A DNA stretch of 12,488 nt. Source: SAR116 cluster bacterium. Lineage in GTDB: Bacteria; Pseudomonadota; Alphaproteobacteria; Puniceispirillales; Puniceispirillaceae. The notes below the pieces were generated by a model. That model ran no database searches, was not told where the DNA came from, and saw only the letters and a program-made list of their open reading frames with translations. Every line of letters begins with the position of its first letter. Positions within the stretch are counted from its first letter, which is position 1. The stretch spans positions 1 through 12,488 of the forward strand of contig PADU01000053.1 in NCBI GenBank assembly GCA_002700485.1. Direction: 5' to 3'. Shown piece by piece: positions 6,848 through 12,488 of this stretch. A program made the position numbers and the translations under genes.

Positions 6848-9163
6848 TTAAATTGCACATGCATCACAATATTCCTCGTACTCTTGATCAGTTCCTGTAA
6901 ACTCTTCTCTTTCAAGAGGTTGTTTTTCTTCTTTCACAAATACAATATCATCATCTGACTTGTAATCGTATGTGTTTTGATAGTATGAAGTTTTCCATCC
7001 CATCTTATATGTAGTTAGCAAATCTCGTAACATTACACTCATTGGCACTTCATTTCCTTCAAAATGCGTAGGATTGTAACTCCAGTTTCCACTAATAGCT
7101 TGATCAAAGAACTTTTGCATTACCGCGACAACATTGATGTAACCTTCGTTGCTAGGCATGTCCCACAACAATGTGTAATATTGCTTAAGACTTTGATATT
7201 GTGGAACAATCTGTTTAAGGGGTCCTTTTTTGCTCTTTTTAACGGACAAGTATCCTCTAGGTGGTTCAATTCCGTTTGTTGCGTTCGACACAACGGAACT
7301 GCTCTCCGAAGGCATCTGTGCGGACAATGTGCTGTGCCGTAAACCGTGTTCCTTGATGTCCTTGCGTAAAGTAGTCCAATCATATTTTAACTTATGTGGA
7401 ACGATTGTATCCACATCCTTTTTATAAGTATCAATAGGTAAAATACCGTCGCTGTATTTAGTGCGATTGAAATACTCACATGCACCGCGCTCTTTTGCTA
7501 GTTCATTACTTGCTTTTAACAAATAATATTGAAATGCTTCTGTAAGTTCGTGTACTAGTTTCCATGCTTTTGGATCATCATACTTAGCACGATTCTTTGC
7601 AAGATAATGTGCTAGTCCGATATAACCTACGCCTAACGATCGTCTTGCTTTTGTACTAATTTCTGCAGCTTTGATAGGATATCTTTGATAGTCAATAATT
7701 TCTTCAAGAGCTCTTATAGCTAGATCACATAAATCTTCTAAGTCACCTAGGTCTTTAATTAAACCAACGTTAATAGCACTTAAAATACAAAGAGCAATTT
7801 CACCTTCTTCGTCATCAATATGCTGTAGAGGTTTAGTTGGCAATGTAATCTCTTGGCAAAGATTACTCATGTAAACTGTGTCTTTGAATGAACTGTGTGT
7901 ATTAGCATGATCTACGTTCATAATATAGATACGTCCTGTTTCAGCACGTTCTTTAATTAGTGCTGAAAATAATTCCATTGCTGGCATAACTTTTTTCTTA
8001 ATGCTTGTTTTACGTTCATATGACTCGTAAAGTTCTTTAAACTTTTCTGCATCGCCAAAGTATGCTTCATATAAGCCTGGCACATCGTGTGGCGAGAAAA
8101 GACTTATGTTGCCACTGGTTAACAATCTTTCATACATTGTTTTGTTAAGTTGAATAGAATAATCTAACTTACGTACACGATTGTCTTCAGTACCTTTATT
8201 ATTTTTTAGTACAAGGATGTCTTCAATCTCTTGATGCCAAAAAGGAAAATGTGTTGTAGCACTTCCGCCACGTACACCATTCTGTGTACAACAACGTACA
8301 GTTGCTTCAAACTTTTTAAGGAAGGGAACTACACCTGTGTGTGCAACTTCTCCTCCTCGGATTTTTGAGTTGACTCCTCTGATACGTCCTGCGTTAATGC
8401 CAATACCAGCTCTTTGAGCTGTGTATCTACCGATGGACATGTCCGACGCAAAGATCGAATCAAGTGTGTCGTCACTGTCAACGAGAACACAAGAGGCAAA
8501 CTGCCTAACTGGAGTACGCACTCCGGCCATGACTGGCGTTGGGATATTGATTTTAAATAGTGAAGTCGAGTCATAGTATCTCCTTACATAATGTAACCTA
8601 TCTTCTTTTGGATAGTTGGCAAAGAGTGTTGCCGCAATCATCATATACATATGTTGTGGAGTTTCAAACAACTCTCCGCTTGATCTATCTTGGACAAGAT
8701 ACTTGTCCACAACCTGACGCAGACCTGCGTAGGTAAAGTTCTCATCACGCTTGTGATGGATGTATGAATCTAGTTTTGCTAACTCATCGTCAGTGTAACT
8801 GTCTAGTATTGCACTATCATATACACCGCGATCAATATTTTTCTTAATCATTTCTTTTAAATTAATTTTTTCGAAGCCACCATAAACATCTTTATACACT
8901 CCGTATAGTAATAGTCTTGCCGCCGCATATTGATAGTTAGGTTGTTCTAGTGTAATTAGATCATTTGCCGATCTAACTAATAAATCTTGTATTTCTCTTG
9001 ACGTCATGCCTTCTGCAAATTGAATCCCTGCATTCATTTGGATTAAACTACTGCTTACTCCTGCTAGGCCTTCACATGCGAAGTTTACTACTTTGTGGAT
9101 TTTTTGTATATCTAACGGAACCAGTGTTCCATCACGCTTTAGAATATTTAGGTTTGCTTTCAT
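6848..9163 (-). CDS. nrdA: Class Ia ribonucleotide reductase large subunit (alpha, catalytic)
   Basis: A 771-residue protein, near the usual length (E. coli 761). It reduces ribonucleoside diphosphates to deoxyribonucleotides. An ATP-cone domain fills about residues 1-90 (ILKRDGTLVPLD...), so dATP-type activity control may be kept. Catalytic residues are present: Cys225 (FASCVL) and Cys459 (ALCILS) as the redox pair, and Asn434, Cys436 and Glu438 (NLCQE) with the thiyl-radical cysteine. Tyr727 and Tyr728 are the radical-transfer pair. The C-terminal shuttle cysteines are Cys766 and Cys769 (CDAC), a CxxC spacing rather than the wider E. coli one. The start has AAAGGAAG at 9173-9180. No inserted intron, intein or frameshift was seen. 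It follows a tail-linked unknown gene after 30 bases, and no clear promoter was found directly upstream. Confidence 0.98.
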   Translation of the reverse strand: MKANLNILKRDGTLVPLDIQKIHKVVNFACEGLAGVSSSLIQMNAGIQFAEGMTSREIQDLLVRSANDLITLEQPNYQYAAARLLLYGVYKDVYGGFEKINLKEMIKKNIDRGVYDSAILDSYTDDELAKLDSYIHHKRDENFTYAGLRQVVDKYLVQDRSSGELFETPQHMYMMIAATLFANYPKEDRLHYVRRYYDSTSLFKINIPTPVMAGVRTPVRQFASCVLVDSDDTLDSIFASDMSIGRYTAQRAGIGINAGRIRGVNSKIRGGEVAHTGVVPFLKKFEATVRCCTQNGVRGGSATTHFPFWHQEIEDILVLKNNKGTEDNRVRKLDYSIQLNKTMYERLLTSGNISLFSPHDVPGLYEAYFGDAEKFKELYESYERKTSIKKKVMPAMELFSALIKERAETGRIYIMNVDHANTHSSFKDTVYMSNLCQEITLPTKPLQHIDDEEGEIALCILSAINVGLIKDLGDLEDLCDLAIRALEEIIDYQRYPIKAAEISTKARRSLGVGYIGLAHYLAKNRAKYDDPKAWKLVHELTEAFQYYLLKASNELAKERGACEYFNRTKYSDGILPIDTYKKDVDTIVPHKLKYDWTTLRKDIKEHGLRHSTLSAQMPSESSSVVSNATNGIEPPRGYLSVKKSKKGPLKQIVPQYQSLKQYYTLLWDMPSNEGYINVVAVMQKFFDQAISGNWSYNPTHFEGNEVPMSVMLRDLLTTYKMGWKTSYYQNTYDYKSDDDIVFVKEEKQPLEREEFTGTDQEYEEYCDACAI

Positions 9164-9172
9164 CTTACTTCA

Positions 9173-9180
9173 CTTCCTTT
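9173..9180 (-). promoter_or_regulatory. Ribosome binding site of nrdA
   Basis: AAAGGAAG on the minus strand, nine bases before the ATG at 9163. It supports this start, which also gives a complete ATP-cone N-terminus. Confidence 0.65.
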
Positions 9181-9193
9181 GATTAAAAAATAT

Positions 9194-9619
9194 TTAGTGT
9201 AGTGGAGGCAAGTGGATCACCTTTTGTGATACAATGCTTTCCGGTATTAAGTTGCTTGTGAATACTTCATTGTTGTATCCTAAAACAATACTTCCGTCCA
9301 AATACACTAGGTACATGTTTATGTCTTCTTTAATGTCCTTACTGATATGTATCTCCACTTTAGCATCACTAAAACGATCTGTTAACTGTAAAGTATAGGC
9401 GCATAATAGTGCAATTTCATACTCAGTAAATGAACTGTTCTCAATCAAGTGCCACGGTTCTGCAACGCTTTTTGGATCCCACGGATTCTCTTTGCGTGAA
9501 CTTCTTGGTAGGCTCTTGACAAACTGATTGAGCAAGTCAAATGGTCTAGCCGCAGATTCAAGTTGATTCCTTAAATCTCTCCAGACTTTTACTTTGTCTT
9601 CAAATTTTAATTCATACAT
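9194..9619 (-). CDS. 141-residue unknown protein coupled to the tail spike gene
   Basis: I do not recognise this protein. It is 141 residues with no Cys beyond one in the middle, no signal peptide and no clear membrane segment. The N-terminal part (about 1-40) looks helical and charged (KFEDKVKVWRDLRNQL). A Trp/Pro-containing linker (NPWDPKS ... EPWHL) follows, then a helix with ALLCAYTLQL, and a C-terminal half of probable beta strands (VEIHISKD, MYLVYLDGSIVLGY). Its ATG overlaps the tail spike stop as TAATG at 9617-9621, so it is probably translated by ribosomes that have just made the spike and transcribed from the same late promoter. That fits a spike assembly factor, chaperone or minor virion protein, but only by position. 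nrdA begins 30 bases downstream, so a link to nucleotide metabolism cannot be excluded. Confidence 0.75.
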   Translation of the reverse strand: MYELKFEDKVKVWRDLRNQLESAARPFDLLNQFVKSLPRSSRKENPWDPKSVAEPWHLIENSSFTEYEIALLCAYTLQLTDRFSDAKVEIHISKDIKEDINMYLVYLDGSIVLGYNNEVFTSNLIPESIVSQKVIHLPPLH

Positions 9620-11235
9620 TAACTTCGAACTTTGATTTTGTAGTTGAACTCACCTTGGTCATTTGTTATAGAGTTTAACATAGAAACCACTATTGTGTCA
9701 ACCCCTAAATTACCATCTGCGTTAATTGTAGCGGCAGTAAAGGTTAATGCGTTTTCGTAGTTACTATCACCCTGATATGTATGATCATCTACAAAACTTA
9801 GTGTATTGGTTCCTACGTCTAACATAAATTCCATTGTTCCGCTTCTTTGAGCATTTGCAATTGAACTTTTATAGTAGTATTCAATTTCATAAGTTCTACT
9901 GTAGTCACCTGGTAATCTAAACAAGTAAGTGGATGATGATGCCTCTTGAACTTCTAGACTATTAAGGCCGCCAAGTGTTGCGTTTATTTTGCCTTTAATT
10001 TCTGACACATATTTGTGTGAGGAAATAAATGATTGGTTGTAACCAAGATCAGCTGTTCTAGCAAAATAGTCTTCAACAGATGAATTTCCTGGTTTATTGA
10101 AATCAATTACACTATACTGTGCATTGCCTTCATTGCCACCAACATTACCTACACCTTCAAAGTTATTATGTGAACTAATATTGTTAGTGCCTTGTGTTAT
10201 AACGATAGCTTCTCTATCAATGTCTGTAAATGAACTTTGACTAATTTTATTTTTACATGGTGCTGTTGACTGTCCTTGTGCACCTAATGATGTTCCTTCA
10301 CCAAACATTACACCATTACCTAAGTTTTGGAAATAACAACAATGCCAGTGATTATTATAAATGTCATCGTCACTTGCTATACCAACACTTAGTCCGTTAA
10401 ACATGATATGGTCAAACTTATTCTGTTGCGTTCCAACTAAGGCACTTAATGATTCTAATTCAATACCTGCATTTGCCGTTGTGACTGCGGTTCCTGTTGT
10501 CCAAGGACCTGTAATTTTAATTTCTCTAAAATGACTATTCTTACAACTTTGTAATTTTATTGCAGGATTAGTTGTTGATATAGTTTGTAGTGTAACACCT
10601 TCAATATGTATATTAGTTGGTTGATTTAATGTTGTGCTTGTGCTATCGTTAGCATAATTTCCTGGAGTGCTTGAACTATTTACAGTTTGAAACACTGTGT
10701 CATTGTCTGTCATACTAAAAACAGTTTTATCCATACCGTCACCGTAAATTGTACAGTAAGGTGGAATATAAATTGTATCTGTAACTACATATTTTCCTGC
10801 AGGGAAGTAAAGTCTTACTCTACTTTGCTCTGTGCCTTTTGTTGAACTGTTTATATAAAGTTGGTCAATAGCTCTCTGAATAGCTACAGTCTCGTCTGTG
10901 ACTCCGTCACCTGTTACACCAAAAGATCTAACATTTACAATTTCGTCTAATCTTTCTTGCAGTGTTCTTGTAATTGGTGAAGTTGCACTAGCACCTGTTT
11001 GTACTGTTATACCGTTCAAGTATGTATATGTGTTTGCAAGTGTAAACAAATCGTCGTGTTCTGTGATAATCTTTGTATTACCTACTGCTGGTGAACCTTC
11101 TGCAACACTGCCATTACCAATGTATAATGCACGATTATCTACTGCCCAACCAAATTCACCTCCAGCTAATTGTGGAATACCATTTGTTCCTTTACCACGT
11201 CTAACTTGGATTCTTGAAATTTGTACGACTGCCAT
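9619..11235 (-). CDS. Tail spike with pectate-lyase-like beta-helix domain
   Basis: A 538-residue virion protein. Residues 5-42 (ISRIQVRRGKG, GGEFGWAVDNRALYIGNG) form an N-terminal tail-attachment module like that of the giant fibre and of Mtd-type tail proteins. Residues 100-124 (VNVRSFGVTGDGVTDET.. AIQRAID) and 142-158 (LYFPAGKYVVTDTIYIP) are typical of the pectate lyase 3 / tail spike family and begin a right-handed beta-helix running to about residue 390. The last hundred or so residues look like a beta-sandwich, perhaps for trimerisation or receptor binding. Such spikes bind and often cleave surface polysaccharide; no catalytic residues can be assigned, so enzyme activity is unproven. 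The start is fixed by AAGGAG six bases upstream. A late-type box lies at 11256-11263, and the stop is coupled to the next gene. Confidence 0.88.
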   Translation of the reverse strand: MAVVQISRIQVRRGKGTNGIPQLAGGEFGWAVDNRALYIGNGSVAEGSPAVGNTKIITEHDDLFTLANTYTYLNGITVQTGASATSPITRTLQERLDEIVNVRSFGVTGDGVTDETVAIQRAIDQLYINSSTKGTEQSRVRLYFPAGKYVVTDTIYIPPYCTIYGDGMDKTVFSMTDNDTVFQTVNSSSTPGNYANDSTSTTLNQPTNIHIEGVTLQTISTTNPAIKLQSCKNSHFREIKITGPWTTGTAVTTANAGIELESLSALVGTQQNKFDHIMFNGLSVGIASDDDIYNNHWHCCYFQNLGNGVMFGEGTSLGAQGQSTAPCKNKISQSSFTDIDREAIVITQGTNNISSHNNFEGVGNVGGNEGNAQYSVIDFNKPGNSSVEDYFARTADLGYNQSFISSHKYVSEIKGKINATLGGLNSLEVQEASSSTYLFRLPGDYSRTYEIEYYYKSSIANAQRSGTMEFMLDVGTNTLSFVDDHTYQGDSNYENALTFTAATINADGNLGVDTIVVSMLNSITNDQGEFNYKIKVRS

Positions 11236-11241
11236 TAGTTG

Positions 11242-11247
11242 CTCCTT
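11242..11247 (-). promoter_or_regulatory. Ribosome binding site of the tail spike gene
   Basis: AAGGAG on the minus strand, six bases before the ATG at 11235. It is the strongest Shine-Dalgarno match in the window, as expected for a highly expressed virion gene. Confidence 0.8.
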
Positions 11248-11255
11248 ATTTTATA

Positions 11256-11263
11256 TATTTATG
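11256..11263 (-). promoter_or_regulatory. T4-type late promoter box upstream of the tail spike gene
   Basis: CATAAATA on the minus strand, the same octamer as at 5137-5144 and one mismatch from the T4 late consensus TATAAATA. It overlaps the stop codon of the exonuclease gene and lies 20 bases before the spike ATG. The distance to the start codon (20 and 21 bases) is almost the same at both sites. Reading by a gp55-like late sigma factor is inferred from T4. Confidence 0.65.
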
Positions 11264-11939
11264 CATGTTTGTCGTAATATTGGTACACTCTATCCCACCA
11301 TTTTTGTTCCCAAGCATCAAATTCATCTGGCCATAAGTCAAACTGTTGGTATTGTAGGTCTCTTGAACACATAAACACATGTCCTTCACGTATATTAGTG
11401 CCAAATATTTCATTGTGTGCAAGGGCATATGCTGTGAGCTGTAGGTAATAATCTTCTACCCATTCTTGCTTCTTAGGCTTATTAGTTTGTTTGAAATCCA
11501 TAATAGCAGGCTGTCCTTTGTACTGTCCAACAAGGTCAGTAGTGCCTGCATAAATTTTAGGATGATATAAGTTTATTTCACTACCCCATATTTGATCTAC
11601 ATCAACCATTGCATTTTCTTTTACTTGACTTGCCATTTTGTGTGCTTGTTGAGCATATGGATTAGAACCTGGAGTAGGCCACTCTCCTAACTCAATGTAA
11701 TCTTCAAGATACTTGTGCATACGTGTACCAACACTAGCCGCTTCAGTTACAATTTCTTGTGCTTTTTGTTCACCTACTCGCTTGCGCCAAGCAATTAAAT
11801 GGGTCTTATCTTTCGTTTTATCAAGGATAGTAGTAACACTTGCGACAGCATTGCCGTCTGGACATGCGTACAACCGCTTGCCGTTTATTGACTCACGTTT
11901 GATTTCTTGATAGTCGTATTTCTCAGTAATTAAGCTCAT
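11259..11939 (-). CDS. PD-(D/E)XK (RecB-like) exonuclease
   Basis: A 226-residue nuclease of the RecB / PD-(D/E)XK superfamily, resembling the small phage exonucleases annotated as MGME1-like. Motifs in order: GTRMHKYLE at 71-79 (His75), Glu121, AGTTDLVG at 132-138 (Asp135), the metal-binding core DFK at 148-150 (Asp148, Lys150), and QLTAY at 167-171 (Gln167, Tyr171), the QxxxY motif of RecB nucleases. It probably trims DNA ends during phage replication, recombination or host DNA breakdown. An in-frame TTG at 11942 could extend it by one residue. I chose the ATG at 11939 because it overlaps the hemC stop as TGATG, a standard coupling arrangement. The 3' end contains the late-type box for the spike gene. 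Confidence 0.88.
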   Translation of the reverse strand: MSLITEKYDYQEIKRESINGKRLYACPDGNAVASVTTILDKTKDKTHLIAWRKRVGEQKAQEIVTEAASVGTRMHKYLEDYIELGEWPTPGSNPYAQQAHKMASQVKENAMVDVDQIWGSEINLYHPKIYAGTTDLVGQYKGQPAIMDFKQTNKPKKQEWVEDYYLQLTAYALAHNEIFGTNIREGHVFMCSRDLQYQQFDLWPDEFDAWEQKWWDRVYQYYDKHA

Positions 11940-12488
11940 CAATTCTCCGTAAAATATACTGCTTCTAGCTTTATAGGATTGCTACCAGTTGCATGACCTG
12001 CAACTCTTGTATGACAATCTCCTGCTATTCCTTTAAGTAATGCTCTTTCTAATTTTGCTTGAGCATATGTTAATTCGTGATTTACTTTACTTACAATATT
12101 ATTTGTTTTTGTATCGCCTTTGCGAGTTTGCAATGCAATTATACCTTGTCCAACTGCTGGAACAATAGGTAATCTTGTGTATTCTCTTTTTATCTCTAGT
12201 GCATCTAATCCTGCTTCTGCAAGTACAATAGCATCATATTCACCTGCATCTAACTTCGCAAGTCTTGTATCTATGTTACCTCTGATAGGTTTTATCTGCA
12301 CATGATAGTTTTCATACAGTTGTTCTAATTGTGCTTTACGTCTAGGACTGCTTGTACCAATAACAAAGTTATCAAACACTTTACCTATTAGAACATCATA
12401 AGGTCTTGCACGTTCTAGCACTGCACATATATGTAAGTCTGGATGTTCTACATCTCCTGGCATATCTTTTAAACTATGTACTGCTACA
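11939..12488 (-). CDS. hemC: Hydroxymethylbilane synthase (porphobilinogen deaminase), N-terminus outside the window
   Basis: The frame is open to the window edge and shows 182 residues. It starts within the conserved VAVHSLKDMP segment, so the ATG at 12463 is internal and not the start. The enzyme joins four porphobilinogen units into hydroxymethylbilane in haem, chlorophyll and cobalamin synthesis. Key residues, numbered in the visible fragment: Lys7 and the catalytic Asp8; Arg49 and Arg50 (SSPRRKAQL); Arg69 and Arg75 (RGNIDTRL); the block KLDAGEYDAIVLAEAGL; PAVGQG; and Cys158 (GDCHTRVAGHA), which carries the dipyrromethane cofactor. Only 24 residues follow this Cys, against about 70 in the E. 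coli enzyme, so domain 3 is sharply shortened. The essential residues remain, so an active enzyme is plausible. The TGA overlaps the exonuclease ATG. This would be an auxiliary metabolic gene in a phage. Confidence 0.93.
   Translation of the reverse strand, partial: VAVHSLKDMPGDVEHPDLHICAVLERARPYDVLIGKVFDNFVIGTSSPRRKAQLEQLYENYHVQIKPIRGNIDTRLAKLDAGEYDAIVLAEAGLDALEIKREYTRLPIVPAVGQGIIALQTRKGDTKTNNIVSKVNHELTYAQAKLERALLKGIAGDCHTRVAGHATGSNPIKLEAVYFTEN

Noticed and set aside
7064..7427. Short frames on both strands inside nrdA
   Set aside because: They overlap a continuous, highly conserved nrdA frame and look like chance open frames in other registers.
9191..9198. ACTAAATA upstream of nrdA as a late promoter
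   Set aside because: It has two mismatches to TATAAATA, and the same octamer occurs inside nrdA at 7455-7462, so it is probably chance. nrdA is also not expected to be a late gene.
10898..11374. Plus-strand open frame of 158 codons opposite the tail spike gene
   Set aside because: It lies opposite a well-supported spike gene and part of the exonuclease gene, has no recognisable motif and no clear ribosome site. It is a shadow frame.
11940..11942. TTG at 11942 as the exonuclease start
   Set aside because: It adds only one residue. The next codon is an ATG overlapping the hemC stop as TGATG, which is the more usual arrangement.
12463..12465. ATG at 12463 as the start of hemC
   Set aside because: The frame continues upstream without a stop to the window edge and encodes VAVHSLKD, a conserved internal HemC motif, so the ATG is internal.

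Overview
The window looks like part of the genome of a tailed marine phage with a T4-like (myovirus) gene repertoire. The reasons are: an AT-rich sequence; ten tightly packed genes all on the minus strand; a class Ia ribonucleotide reductase with glutaredoxin; two modular tail proteins; a RecB-like exonuclease; and two copies of CATAAATA, one mismatch from the T4 late-promoter box TATAAATA, each just before a tail gene. The host cannot be read from the sequence. A SAR11-type or cyanobacterial host is a guess from overall style.

Layout in the direction of transcription (high to low coordinates). A hydroxymethylbilane synthase gene (hemC, 5' end outside the window) is joined by a TGATG stop/start to a PD-(D/E)XK exonuclease gene. 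A late promoter at the end of the exonuclease gene precedes a beta-helix tail spike gene, which is joined by TAATG to an unrecognised 141-residue gene. Then come nrdA, a gap holding a consensus sigma-70 promoter (TTGACA, 17 bases, TATAAT), nrdB, a glutaredoxin gene (overlap ATGA) and a 96-residue Sm-like protein. A second late promoter precedes an 81-residue unknown protein, whose gene overlaps the start of a giant tail fibre gene. That gene stays open for 1625 codons and leaves the window at base 1. There is no gene-free stretch longer than 57 bases, and no tRNA, CRISPR array, insertion sequence or convincing terminator was seen.

The genes form two interleaved programmes. NrdA, NrdB and the glutaredoxin supply deoxynucleotides, with the glutaredoxin as probable electron donor, and the exonuclease fits DNA processing. 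HemC is an auxiliary metabolic gene that would push host tetrapyrrole synthesis. The tail spike and tail fibre are late structural proteins that share the same kind of N-terminal module, and they lie on either side of the nrd cassette. The promoters match this split: T4-late-type boxes before the tail genes and a host-type promoter before nrdB. The most interesting points are the phage hemC with a strongly shortened C-terminal domain, the promoter pattern, the repeats in the tail fibre, and the three unrecognised or partly recognised small proteins coupled to known genes.
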